Shown: positions 15,101 through 30,100 of the stretch, piece after piece
How the letters are laid out: each line of letters begins with the position of its first letter
Position numbering within the stretch: the stretch's first letter is position 1
Position numbers and translations under genes: made by a program
The notes under the pieces: generated by a model
What the model saw: only the letters and a program-made list of their open reading frames with translations
Told to the model about the DNA's origin: nothing
Database searches by the model: none
Source of the DNA: Spongilla lacustris
Taxonomy: Eukaryota; Porifera; Demospongiae; Spongillida; Spongillidae
Length of the DNA: 64,000 bases
Direction of reading: 5' to 3'
Assembly (NCBI GenBank): GCA_949361645.1
Contig: OX442419.1
Location: 6,162,714-6,226,713 of the forward strand

Positions 15101-15549
15101 CATAATAACGACATTTAATAATTAAACCATTACTAGTTAGTGAATCTAGATACATATAGATAGTATGTCTAAGTGTATTGGATTTAATTTACCATTGATT
15201 GGTTTATGATAATCCATGTTAGACCATAAGTGTTAAATCCACACTGAGATATTCACAATAGGTGTTATATCATTAAAATCATAATAACGACATTTAATAA
15301 TTAAACCATTACTAGTTAGTAAATCTAGATACATAGGGATAGTATGTCTGAGTGTATTAGATTTAATTTACCATTGAATGGTTTATGATAATCGATGTTA
15401 AACCATAAGTGTTATTTCCACATTGAGATATTCACAATAGGTATACTATCATTAAAATCTTAATAACGACAATTAATAATTAAACCATTACTAGTTAGTA
15501 AATCTAGATACATATGGATAGTATGTCTGAGTGTATTAGATTTAATTTA
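12110..15549 (+). repeat. Higher-order repeat copy, partial (reference 1-3440, offset 12109)
   Basis: Begins with the same monomer as position 1 and follows the reference to about 15549, then leaves it inside a monomer (GGTTTATAATAATCC where the reference has GGTTTATGATAAACC). Small differences from the reference are visible: TACATATACATAG near 14634 and TACATATGGATAG near 14970, where other copies have TATGGGTAG. After 15549 the array keeps the same monomer types in a new order. Confidence 0.85.
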
Positions 15550-16147
15550 CCATTGAATGGTTTATAATAATCCATGATAAACCACAAGTGTTATGTCTAC
15601 ACTGATATATTCACAATAAGTATACTATAACTAAAATCATAATAAGTACATTTAATCATTAAACCATTACTAGTTAGTGAATCTAGATACATATAGATAG
15701 TATGTCTAAGTGTATTAGATTTAATTTACCATTGAATGGTTTATGATAATCCATGTTAGACCATAAGTGTTAAATCCACACTGAGATATTCACAATAGGT
15801 GTTATATCATTAAAATCATAATAACGACATTTAATAATTAAACCATTACTAGTTAGTAAATCTAGATACATAGGCATAGTATGTCTGAGTGTATTAGATT
15901 GAATTTACCATTGAATGGTTTATGATAATCCATGTTAAACCATAAGTGTTATTTCCACACTGAGATATTCACAATAGGTATACTATCATTTAAATCATAA
16001 TAACGACAATTAATAATTAAACCATTACTGATTAGTAAATCTAGATACATATGGATAGTATGTCTGAGTGTATTAGATTTAATTTACCATTGAATGGTTT
16101 ATAATAAACCATGTTAAACCATTAATGTTATTTCCAAACTGAGATAT

Positions 16148-18291
16148 TCACAATAGGTATGCTATCATTAAAATCATAATAACGACATTTAATAATTAAA
16201 CCATTACTAGTTAGTGAATCTAGATACATATAGATAGTATGTCTATGTGTATTAGATTTAATTTACCATTGAATGGTTTATGATAATCCATGTTAGACCA
16301 TAAGTGTTAAATCCACACTGAGATATTCACAATAGGTATACTATCATTAAAATCATAATAACGACAATTAATAATTAAACCATTATTAGTTAGTAAATCT
16401 AGATACGTAGGGATAGTATGTCTGAGTGTATTAGATTTAATTTACCATTGAATGGTTTATAATAATCCATGATAAACCAAAAGTGTTATTTCCACACTGA
16501 GATATTCACAATAAGTATACTATAACTAAAATCATAATATGTACATTTAATAATTAAACCATTACTATTTAGTGAATCTAGATACATATAGATAGTATGT
16601 CTAAGTGTATTAGATTTAATTTACCATTGAATGGTTTATGATAATCCATGTTAGACCATAAGTGTTAAATCCACACTGAGATATTCACAATAGGTGTTAT
16701 ATCATTAAAATCATAATAACGACATTTAATAATTAAACCATTACTAGTTAGTAAATCTAGATACATAGGCATAGTATGTCTGAGTGTATTAGATTTAATT
16801 TACCATTGAATGGTTTATGATAATCCATGTTAGACCATAAGTGTTAAATCCACACTGAGATATTCACAATAGGTGTTATATCATTAAAATCATAATAACG
16901 ACATTTAATAATTAAACCATTACTAGTTAGGAAATCTAGATACCTAGGCATAGTATGTCTGAGTGTATTAGATTGAATTTACCATTGAATGGTTTATGAT
17001 AATCCATGTTAAACCATCAGTGTTATTTCCACACTGAGATATTCACAATAGGTATACTATCATTACAATCATAATAACGACAATTAATAATTAAACCATT
17101 ACTTGTTAGTAAATCTAGATACATATGGATAGTATGTCTGAGTGTATTAGATTTAATTTACCATTGAATGGTTTATAATAATCCATGATAAACCATGTGT
17201 TATTTCCACTCTGAGATATTCACAATAGGTATGCTATCATTAAAATCATAATAACGACATTTAATAATTAAACCATTACTAGTTAGTGAATCTAGATACA
17301 TATAGATAGTATGTCTATGTGTATTAGATTTAATTTACCATTGAATGGTTTATGATAATCCATGTTAGACCATAAGTGTTAAATCCACACTGAGATATTC
17401 ACAATAGGTATACTATCATTAAAATCATAATAACGACAATTAATAATTAAACCATTATTAGTTAGTAAATCTAGATACGTAGGGATAGTATGTCTGAGTG
17501 TATTAGATTTAATTTACCATTGAATGGTTTATAATAATCCATGATAAACCAAAAGTGTTATTTCCACACTGAGATATTCACAATAAGTATACTATAACTA
17601 AAATCATAATATGTACATTTAATAATAAAACCATTACTATTTAGTGAATCTAGATACATATAGATAGTATGTCTAAGTGTATTAGATTTAATTTACCATT
17701 GAATGGTTTATGATAATCCATGTTAGACCATAAGTGTTAAATCCACACTGAGATATTCACAATAGGTGTTATATCATTAAAATCATAATAACGACATTTA
17801 ATAATTAAACCATTACTAGTTAGTAAATCTAGATACATAGGCATAGTATGTCTGAGTGTATTAGATTTAATTTACCATTGAATGGTTTATGATAATCCAT
17901 GTTAGACCATAAGTGTTAAATCCACACTGAGATATTCACAATAGGTGTTATATCATTAAAATCATAATAACGACATTTAATAATTAAACCATTACTAGTT
18001 AGGAAATCTAGATACCTAGGCATAGTATGTCTGAGTGTATTAGATTGAATTTACCATTGAATGGTTTATGATAATCCATGTTAAACCATAAGTGTTATTT
18101 CCACACTGAGATATTCACAATAGGTATACTATCATTACAATCATAATAACGACAATTAATAATTAAACCATTACTTGTTAGTAAATCTAGATACATATGG
18201 ATAGTATGTCTGAGTGTATTAGATTTAATTTACCATTGAATGGTTTATAATAATCCATGATAAACCATGTGTTATTTCCACTCTGAGATAT
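16148..18291 (+). repeat. Tandem duplication of a 6-monomer block (2 x 1072 bp)
   Basis: 16148-17219 and 17220-18291 are adjacent copies at an offset of 1072 bp (five 179-bp monomers and one 177-bp monomer). Shared rare markers are GGTATGCTATC, GTCTATGTGTATT, GATACGTAGGGATAG, TTACTATTTAGTG and AGGAAATCTAGATACCTAGG. Few differences are visible, for example AATAATTAAACC against AATAATAAAACC and CCATCAGTG against CCATAAGTG. The part from about 18000 to 19180 then follows the reference block from about 1440 at offset 16561. Confidence 0.85.
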
Positions 18292-19073
18292 TCACAATAA
18301 GTATACTATCACTAAAATCATAATATTTAAATTTAATAATTAAACCATGACTTGTTAGTAAATCTATATACATATGGATAGTATGTCTGAGTGTATTAGA
18401 TTTAATTTACCATTGAATGGTTTATGATAATCCATGTTAAACCATAAGTGTTATTTCCACACTGAGATATTCACAATAGGTATACTATCATTAAAATCTT
18501 AATAATGACATTTAATAATTAAATCATTACTAGTTAGTAAATCTAGATACATATAGATAGTATGTCTGAGTGTATTTGATTTAATTTACCATTGAATGGT
18601 TTATAATAATCCATGTTAGACCATAAGTGTTAAATCCACACAGCGATATTCACAATAGGTGTTATATCATTGAAATCATAATAACGACATTTAATAATTA
18701 AACCATTACTAGTTATTAAATCAAGATACATATAGATAGTATGTCTGAGTGTATTAGATTTAATTTACCATTGAATGGTTTATGATAATCCATGTTAAAC
18801 CATAAGTGTTATTTCCACACTGAGATATTCACAATAGGTATACTATCATTACAATCATAATAACGACAATTAATAATTAAACCATTACTTGTTAGTAAAT
18901 CTAGATACATATGGATAGTATGTCTGAGTGTATTAGATTTAATTTACCATTGAATGGTTTATAATAATCCATGATAAACCATGTGTTATTTCCACACTGA
19001 GATATTCACAATAAGTATACTATCACTAAAATCATAATATTTAAATTTAATAATTAAACCATTACTAGTTATT

Positions 19074-19227
19074 AAATCAAGATACATATAGATAGTATGT
19101 CTGAGTGTATTAGATTTAATTTACCTTTGAATGGTTTATGATAATCCATGTTAAACCATGTGTTATTTCCACACTGAGATATATTATCACTAAAATCATA
19201 ATATGTACTTTTAATAATTAAACCATT
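19074..19227 (+). repeat. Out-of-register fused satellite A monomer (154 bp)
   Basis: This unit is 154 bp instead of 179 or 177. Its left part matches the reference up to the CACACTGAGAT box (reference about 2618). It then jumps at about 19181 to ATATTATCACTAAAATC, which belongs to the next (164-bp) monomer in the reference. The joint sits on the short shared string GATAT. This is a deletion outside the monomer register, unlike the in-register switches elsewhere. Confidence 0.8.
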
Positions 19228-21270
19228 ACTGATTAGTAAATCTAGATACATATGGATAGTATGTCTGAGTGTATTAGATTTAATTTACCATTGAATGGTT
19301 TATGATAAACCATGTTAAACCATAAGTGTTATTTCCACAATGAGATATTCACAATAGGTATATTACCATTATAATCATAATAACGACATTTAATAATTAA
19401 ACCATTACTAGTTAGTGAATCTAGATACATATAGATAGTATGTCTAAGTGTATTGGATTTAATTTACCATTGATTGGTTTATGATAATCCATGTTAGACC
19501 ATAAGTGTTAAATCCACACTGAGATATTCACAATAGGTGTTATATCATTAAAATCATAATAACGACATTTAATAATTAAACCATTACTAGTTAGTAAATC
19601 TAGATACATAGGGATAGTATGTCTGAGTGTATTAGATTTAATTTACCATTGAATGGTTTATGATAATCGATGTTAAACCATAAGTGTTATTTCCACATTG
19701 AGATATTCACAATAGGTATACTATCATTAAAATCTTAATAACGACATTTAATAATTAAACCATTACTAGTTAGTAAATCTAGATACATATGGATAGTATG
19801 TCTGAGTGTATTAGATTTAATTTACCATTGAATGGTTTATAATAATCCATGATAAACCACAAGTGTTATGTCTACACTGATATATTCACAATAAGTATAC
19901 TATAACTAAAATCATAATAAGTACATTTAATCATTAAACCATTACTAGTTAGTGAATCTAGATACATATAGATAGTATGTCTAAGTGTATTAGATTTAAT
20001 TTACCATTGAATGGTTTATGATAATCCATGTTAGACCATAAGTGTTAAATCCACACTGAGATATTCACAATAGGTGTTATATCATTAAAATCATAATAAC
20101 GACATTTAATAATTAAACCATTACTAGTTAGTAAATCTAGATACATAGGCATAGTATGTCTGAGTGTATTAGATTGAATTTACCATTGAATGGTTTATGA
20201 TAATCCATGTTAAACCATAAGTGTTATTTCCACACTGAAATATTCACAATAGGTATACTATCATTTAAATCATAATAACGACAATTAATAATTAAACCAT
20301 TACTGATTAGTAAATCTAGATACATATGGATAGTATGTCTGAGTGTATTAGATTTAATTTACCATTGAATGGTTTATAATAAACCATGTTAAACCATTAA
20401 TGTTATTTCCAAACTGAGATATTCACAATAGGTATGCTATCATTAAAATCATAATAACGACATTTAATAATTAAACCATTACTAGTTAGTGAATCTAGAT
20501 ACATATGGATAGTATGTCTGAGTGTATTAGATTTAATTTACCATTGAATGGTTTATGATAAACCATGTTAAACCATAAGTGTTATTTCCACACTGAGATA
20601 TTCACAATAGGTATACTATCATTAAAATCATAATAACGACAATAAATAATTAAACCATTACTAGTTAGTAAATCTAGATACATTGGGAAAGTATGTCTGA
20701 GTGTATTAGATTTAATTTACCATTGAATGGTTTATAATAATCCATGATAAACCATGTGTTCTTTCCACACTGAGATATTCACAATAAGTATACTATAACT
20801 AAAATCATAATATGTACATTTAGTAATTAAACCATTACTAGTTAGTGAATCTAGATACATATAGATAGTATGTCTAAGTGTATTAGATTTAATTTACCAT
20901 TGAATGGTTTATGATAATCCATGTTAAACCATAAGTGTTATTTCCACACTGAGATATTCACAATAGGTATACTATCATTAAAATCATAATAACGACAATT
21001 AATAATTAAACCATTACTAGTTAGTAAATCTAGATACATATGGATTGTATGTCTGAGTGTATTAGATTTAATTTACCATTGAATGGTTTATGATAATCCA
21101 TGTTAAACCATAAGTGTTATTTCCACACTGAGATATTCACAATAGGTATACTATCATTAAAATCATAATAACGACAATTAATAATTAAACCATTACTAGT
21201 TAGTAAATCTAGATACATATGGATTGTATGTCTGAGTGTATTAGATTTAATTTACCATTGAATGGTTTAT
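19181..21270 (+). repeat. 2.09-kb segment duplicated at 25069-27158
   Basis: The sequence matches 25069-27158 at a constant offset of 5888 bp. Rare shared markers are GATACATTGGGAAAGTATG, GTGTTCTTTCCACAC, CATTTAGTAATTAAACC and CATATGGATTGTATG. One difference noted by eye is CCATTACTAG near 21010 against CCATTATTAG near 26900. This second higher-order periodicity (5.9 kb) differs from the 5.17-kb unit to its left. Confidence 0.82.
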
Positions 21271-24200
21271 GATAATCCATGTTAAACCATGTGTTACTTC
21301 CACAATGAGATATTCACAATAAGTATACTATAACTAAAATCATAATATGTACATTTAATAATTAAACCATTACTAGTTAGTAAATCTAGATACATATGGA
21401 TAGTATGTCTGAGTGTATTAGATTTAATTTACCATTGAATGGTTTATGATAAACCATGTTAAACCATAAGTGTTATTTCCACATTGAGATATTCACAATA
21501 AGTATACTATAACTATAATCATAATATGTACATTTAATAATTAAACCATTACTAATTAGTAAATCTAGATACATATGGATAGTATGTCTGAGTGTATTAG
21601 ATTTAATTTACCATTGAATGGTTTATAATAATCCATGATAAACCACAAGTGTTATGTCTACACTGATATATTCACAATAAGTATACTATAACTAAAATCA
21701 TAATAAGTACATTTAATCATTAAACCATTACTAGTTAGTAAATCTAGATACATATAGATAGTATGTCTAAGTGTATTAGATTTAATTTACCATTGAATGG
21801 TTTATGATAATCCATGTTAGACCATAAGTGTTAAATCCACACTGAGATATTCACAATAGGTGTTATATCATTAAAATCATAATAACGACATTTAATAATT
21901 AAACCATTACTAGTTAGTAAATCTAGATACATTGGCATAGTATGTCTGAGTGTATTAGATTGAATTTACCATTGAATGGTTTATGATAATCCATGTTAAA
22001 CCATAAGTGTTATTTCCACACTGAGATATTCACAATAGGTATACTATCATTACAATCATAATAACGACAATTAATAATTAAACCATTACTAGTTAGTGAA
22101 TCTAGATACATTTAGATAGTATGTCTAAGTGTATTGGATTTAATTTACCATTGATTGGTTTATGATAATCCATGTTAGACCATAAGTGTTAAATCCACAC
22201 TGAGATATTCACAATAGGTGTTATATCATTAAAATCATAATAACGACATTTAATAATTAAACCATTACTAGTTAGTAAATCTAGATACATAGGGATAGTA
22301 TGTCTGAGTGTATTAGATTTAATTTACCATTGAATGGTTTATGATAATCCATGTTAAACCATAAGTGCTATTTCCAAACTGAGATACTAACAATAGGTAT
22401 ACTATCATTAAAATCATAATAACGACATTTAATAATTAAACCATTACTAGTTAGTAAATCTAGATACATATGGATAGTATGTCTGGGTGTATTAGATTTA
22501 ATTTACCATTGAATGGTTTATGATAATCCATGTTAAACCATAAGTGTTATTTCCACACTGAGATATTCACAATAGGTATACTATCATTAAAATCATAATA
22601 GCGACAATTAATAATTAAACCATTACTAGTTAGTGAATCTAGATACATATAGATTATATGTCTAAGTGTATTGGATTTAATTTACCATTGATTGGTTTAT
22701 GATAATCCATGTTAGACCATAAGTGTTAAATCCACACTGAGATATTCACAATAGGTGTTATATCATTAAAATCATAATAACGACATTTAATAATTAAACC
22801 ATTACTAGTTAGTAAATCTAGATACATAGGGATAGTATGTCTGAGTGTATTAGATTTAATTTACCATTGAATGGTTTATGATAATCGATGTTAAACCATA
22901 AGTGTTATTTCCACATTGAGATATTCACAATAGGTATACTATCATTAAAATCTTAATAACGACAATTAATAATTAAACCATTACTAGTTAGTAAATCTAG
23001 ATACATATGGATAGTATGTCTGAGTGTATTAGATTTAATTTACCATTGAATGGTTTATAATAATCCATGATAAACCACAAGTGTTATGTCTACACTGATA
23101 TATTCACAATAAGTATACTATAACTAAAATCATAATAAGTACATTTAATCATTAAACCATTACTAGTTAGTGAATCTAGATACATATAGATAGTATGTCT
23201 AAGTGTATTAGATTTAATTTACCATTGAATGGTTTATGATAATCCATGTTAGACCATAAGTGTTAAATCCACACTGAGATATTCACAATAGGTGTTATAT
23301 CATTAAAATCATAATAACGACATTTAATAATTAAACCATTACTAGTTAGTAAATCTAGATACATAGGCATAGTATGTCTGAGTGTATTAGATTGAATTTA
23401 CCATTGAATGGTTTATGATAATCCATGTTAAACCATAAGTGTTATTTCCACACTGAGATATTCACAATAGGTATACTATCATTTAAATCATAATAACGAC
23501 AATTAATAATTAAACCATTACTGATTAGTAAATCTAGATACATATGGATAGTATGTCTGAGTGTATTAGATTTAATTTACCATTGAATGGTTTATAATAA
23601 ACCATGTTAAACCATTAATGTTATTTCCAAACTGAGATATTCACAATAGGTATGCTATCATTAAAATCATAATAACGACATTTAATAATTAAACCATTAC
23701 TAGTTAGTGAATCTAGATACATATAGATAGTTTGTCTATGTGTATTAGATTTAATTTACCATTGAATGGTTTATGATACTCCATGTTAGACCATAAGTGT
23801 TAAATCCACACTGAGATATTCACAATAGGTGTTATATCATTAAAATCATAATAACGACATTTAATAATTAAACCATTACTAGTTATTAAATCTAGATACA
23901 TAGGGATAGTATGTCTGAGTGTATTAGATTTAATTTACCATTGAATGGTTTATGATAATCCATGTTAAACCATAAGTGTTATTTCCACACTGAGATATTC
24001 ACAATAAGTATACTATAACTAAAATCATAATATGTACATTTAATAATTAAACCATTACTAGTTAGTGAATCTAGATACATATAGATAGTATGTCTAAGTG
24101 TATTAGATTTAATTTACCATTGAATGGTTTATGATAATCCATGTTAGACCATAAGTGTTAAATCCACACTGAGATATTCACAATAGGTGTTATATCATTA

Positions 24201-25068
24201 AAATCATAATAACGACATTTAATAATTAAACCATTACTAGTTAGTAGATCTAGATACATAGGCATAGTATGTCTGAGTGTATTAGATTGAATTTACCATT
24301 GAATGGTTTTTGATTATCCGTGTTAAACCATAAGTGTTATTTCCACACTGAGATATTCACAATAAGTATACTATAACTAAAATCATAATATGTACATTTA
24401 ATAATTAAACCATTACTAGTTAGTAAATCTAGATACATATGGATAGTATGTCTGAGTGTATTAGATTTAATTTACCATTGAATGGTTTATGATAAACCAT
24501 GTTAAACCATAAGTGTTATTTCCACATTGAGATATTCACAATAAGTATACTATAACTATAATCATAATATGTACATTTAATAATTAAACCATTACTAATT
24601 AGTAAATCTAGATACATATGGATAGTATGTCTGAGTGTATTAGATTTAATTTACCATTGAATGGTTTATAATAATCCATGATAAACCACAAGTGTTATGT
24701 CTACACTGATATATTCACAATAAGTATACTATAACTAAAATCATAATAAGTACATTTAATCATTAAACCATTACTAGTTAGTAAATCTAGATACATATAG
24801 ATAGTATGTCTAAGTGTATTAGATTTAATTTACCATTGAATGGTTTATGATAATCCATGTTAGACCATAAGTGTTAAATCCACACTGAGATATTCACAAT
24901 AGGTGTTATATCATTAAAATCATAATAACGACATTTAATAATTAAACCATTACTGATTAGTAAATCTAGATACATTTGGATAGTATGTCTGAGTGTATTA
25001 GATTTAATTTACCATTGAATCGTTTATGATAAACTATATTAAACCACACTGAGATAATCACAATAGAT

Positions 25069-27158
25069 ATATTATCACTAAAATCATAATATGTACTTTT
25101 AATAATTAAACCATTACTGATTAGTAAATCTAGATACATATGGATAGTATGTCTGAGTGTATTAGATTTAATTTACCATTGAATGGTTTATGATAAACCA
25201 TGTTAAACCATAAGTGTTATTTCCACAATGAGATATTCACAATAGGTATATTACCATTATAATCATAATAACGACATTTAATAATTAAACCATTACTAGT
25301 TAGTGAATCTAGATACATATAGATAGTATGTCTAAGTGTATTGGATTTAATTTACCATTGATTGGTTTATGATAATCCATGTTAGACCATAAGTGTTAAA
25401 TCCACACTGAGATATTCACAATAGGTGTTATATCATTAAAATCATAATAACGACATTTAATAATTAAACCATTACTAGTTAGTAAATCTAGATACATAGG
25501 GATAGTATGTCTGAGTGTATTAGATTTAATTTACCATTGAATGGTTTATGATAATCGATGTTAAACCATAAGTGTTATTTCCACATTGAGATATTCACAA
25601 TAGGTATACTATCATTAAAATCTTAATAACGACATTTAATAATTAAACCATTACTAGTTAGTAAATCTAGATACATATGGATAGTATGTCTGAGTGTATT
25701 AGATTTAATTTACCATTGAATGGTTTATAATAATCCATGATAAACCACAAGTGTTATGTCTACACTGATATATTCACAATAAGTATACTATAACTAAAAT
25801 CATAATAAGTACATTTAATCATTAAACCATTACTAGTTAGTGAATCTAGATACATATAGATAGTATGTCTAAGTGTATTAGATTTAATTTACCATTGAAT
25901 GGTTTATGATAATCCATGTTAGACCATAAGTGTTAAATCCACACTGAGATATTCACAATAGGTGTTATATCATTAAAATCATAATAACGACATTTAATAA
26001 TTAAACCATTACTAGTTAGTAAATCTAGATACATAGGCATAGTATGTCTGAGTGTATTAGATTGAATTTACCATTGAATGGTTTATGATAATCCATGTTA
26101 AACCATAAGTGTTATTTCCACACTGAAATATTCACAATAGGTATACTATCATTTAAATCATAATAACGACAATTAATAATTAAACCATTACTGATTAGTA
26201 AATCTAGATACATATGGATAGTATGTCTGAGTGTATTAGATTTAATTTACCATTGAATGGTTTATAATAAACCATGTTAAACCATTAATGTTATTTCCAA
26301 ACTGAGATATTCACAATAGGTATGCTATCATTAAAATCATAATAACGACATTTAATAATTAAACCATTACTAGTTAGTGAATCTAGATACATATGGATAG
26401 TATGTCTGAGTGTATTAGATTTAATTTACCATTGAATGGTTTATGATAAACCATGTTAAACCATAAGTGTTATTTCCACACTGAGATATTCACAATAGGT
26501 ATACTATCATTAAAATCATAATAACGACAATAAATAATTAAACCATTACTAGTTAGTAAATCTAGATACATTGGGAAAGTATGTCTGAGTGTATTAGATT
26601 TAATTTACCATTGAATGGTTTATAATAATCCATGATAAACCATGTGTTCTTTCCACACTGAGATATTCACAATAAGTATACTATAACTAAAATCATAATA
26701 TGTACATTTAGTAATTAAACCATTACTAGTTAGTGAATCTAGATACATATAGATAGTATGTCTAAGTGTATTAGATTTAATTTACCATTGAATGGTTTAT
26801 GATAATCCATGTTAAACCATAAGTGTTATTTCCACACTGAGATATTCACAATAGGTATACTATCATTAAAATCATAATAACGACAATTAATAATTAAACC
26901 ATTATTAGTTAGTAAATCTAGATACATATGGATTGTATGTCTGAGTGTATTAGATTTAATTTACCATTGAATGGTTTATGATAATCCATGTTAAACCATA
27001 AGTGTTATTTCCACACTGAGATATTCACAATAGGTATACTATCATTAAAATCATAATAACGACAATTAATAATTAAACCATTACTAGTTAGTAAATCTAG
27101 ATACATATGGATTGTATGTCTGAGTGTATTAGATTTAATTTACCATTGAATGGTTTAT
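25069..27158 (+). repeat. Second copy of the 2.09-kb segment (offset 5888)
   Basis: Matches 19181-21270 as described there. The copies part at the right end, where this one continues GGTTTATAATAAACC while the first continues GGTTTATGATAATCC. The left end coincides with the deletion joint at 19181 of the first copy, and here the intact 164-bp monomer precedes it. The state at 25 kb is therefore the ancestral one for that joint. Confidence 0.82.
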
Positions 27159-30100
27159 AATAAACCATGTTAAACCATTAATGTTATTTCCAAACTGAGA
27201 TATTCACAATAGGTATGCTATCATTAAAATCATAATAACGACATTTAATAATTAAACCATTACTAGTTAGTGAATCTAGATACATATAGATAGTATGTCT
27301 ATGTGTATTAGATTTAATTTACCATTGAATGGTTTATGATAATCCATGTTAGACCATAAGTGTTAAATCCACACTGAGATATTCACAATAGGTGTTATAT
27401 CATTAAAATCATAATAACGACATTTAATAATTAAACCATTACTAGTTATTAAATCTAGATACATAGGGATAGTATGTCTGAGTGTATTAGATTTAATTTA
27501 CCATTGAATGGTTTATGATAATCCATGTTAAACCATAAGTGCTATTTCCACAATGAGATATTAACAATAGGTATATTATCATTATAATCATAATAACGAC
27601 ATTTAATAATTAAACCATTACTAGTTAGTAAATCTAGATACATATGGATAGTATGTCTGAGTGTATTAGATTTAATTTACCATTGAATGGTTTATGATAA
27701 ACCATGTTAAACCATAAGTGTTATTTCCAAACTGAGATACTAACAATAGGTATACTATCATTAAAATCATAATAGCGACAATTAATAATTAAACCATTAC
27801 TAGTTAGTAAATCTAGATACATAGGGATAGTATGTCTGAGTGTATTAGATTTAATTTACCATTAAATGGTTTATAATAATCCACGATAAACCATAAGTGT
27901 TATTTCCACACTGAGATATTCACAATAAGTATACTATAACTAAAATCATAATATGTACATTTAATAATTAAACCATTACTGGTTAGTGAATCTAGATACA
28001 TATAGATAGTATGTCTAAGTGTATTAGATTTAATTTACCATTGAATGGTTTATGATAATCCATGTTAGACCATAAGTGTTAAATCCACACTGAGATATTC
28101 ACAATAGGTGTTATATCATTAAAATCATAATAACGACATTTAATAATTAAACCATTACTAGTTAGTAGATCTAGATACATAGGCATAGTATGTCTGAGTG
28201 TATTAGATTGAATTTACCATTGAATGGTTTTTGATTATCCATGTTAAACCATAAGTGTTATTTCCACACTGAGATATTCACAATAAGTATACTATAACTA
28301 AAATCATAATATGTACATTTAATAATTAAACCATTACTAGTTAGTAAATCTAGATACATATGGATAGTATGTCTGAGTGTATTAGATTTAATTTACCATT
28401 GAATGGTTTATGATAAACCATGTTAAACCATAAGTGTTATTTCCAAACTGAGATACTCACAATAGGTATACTATCATTAAAATCATAATAACGACATTTA
28501 ATAATTAAACCATTACTAGTTAGTAAATCTAGATACATATGGATAGTATGTCTGAGTGTATTAGATTTAATTTACCATTGAATGGTTTATGATAAACCAT
28601 GTTAAACCATAAGTGTTATTTCCACACTGAGATATTCACAATAGGTATACTATCATTAAAATCATAATAACGACAATAAATAATTAAACCATTACTAGTT
28701 AGTAAATCTAGATACATAGGGATAGTATGTCTGAGTGTATTAGATTTAATTTACCATTGAATGGTTTATGATAATCCATGTTAGACCATAAGTGTTAAAT
28801 CCACACTGAGATATTCACAATAGGTGTTATATCATTAAAATCATAATAACGACATTTAATAATTAAACCATTACTAGTTAGTAAATCTAGATACATAAGG
28901 ATAGTATGTCTGAGTGTATTAGATTTAATTTACCATTGAATGGTTTATAATAATCCATGATAAACCATAAGTGTTATTTCCACACTGTGATATTCACAAT
29001 AAGTATACTATAACAAAAATCATAATATGTACATTTAATAATTAAACCATTACTAGTTAGTAAATCTAGATCCTTGCGGATAGTATGTCTGAGTGTATTA
29101 GATTACCATTGAATGGTTTATGATAAACCATGTTAAACCATAAGTGTTATTTCCACAATGAGATATTCACAATAGGTATATTATCATTATAATTATAATA
29201 ACGACATTTAATCATTAAACCATTACTAGTTAGTGAATCTAGATACATATAAATAGTATGTCTAAGTGTATTAGATATAATTTACCATTGAATGGTTTAT
29301 GATAATCCATGTAAGACCATAAGTGTTAAATCCACACTGAGATATTTACAATAGGTGTTATATCATTAAAATCATAATAACGACATTTAATAATTAAACC
29401 ATTACTAGTTAGTAAATCTAGATACATAAAGATAGTATGTCTGAGTGTATTAGATTTAATTTACCATTGAATGGTTTATGATAATCCATGTTAAACCATA
29501 AGTGTTATTTCCACACTGAGATATTCACAATAGGTATACTATCATTAAAATCATAATAACGACAATTAATAATAAAACCATTACTAGTTAGTAAATCTAG
29601 ATACATATGGATAGTATGTCTGAGTGTATTAGATTTAATTTACCATTGAATGGTTTATGATAATCCATGTTAAACCATAAGAGTTATTTCCACTCTGAGA
29701 TATTCACTATAGGTATACTATCATTAAAATCATAATGACGACATTTAATAATTAAACCATTACTAATTAGTAAATCTAGATACATATGGATAGTATGTCT
29801 GAGTGTATTAGATTTAATTTACCATTGAATGGTTTATGATAATCCATGTTAAACCATAAGTGCTATTTCCACAATGAGATATTCACAATAGGTATATTAT
29901 CATTATAATCATAATAACGACATTTAATAATTAAACCATTACTGATTAGTAAATCTAGATACATATGGATAGTATGTCTGAGTGTATTAGATTTAATTTA
30001 CCATTGAATGGTTTATGATAAACCATGTTAAACCATAAGTGTTATTTCCAAACTGAGATATTCACAATAGGTAAGCTATCATTAAAATCATAATAACGAC

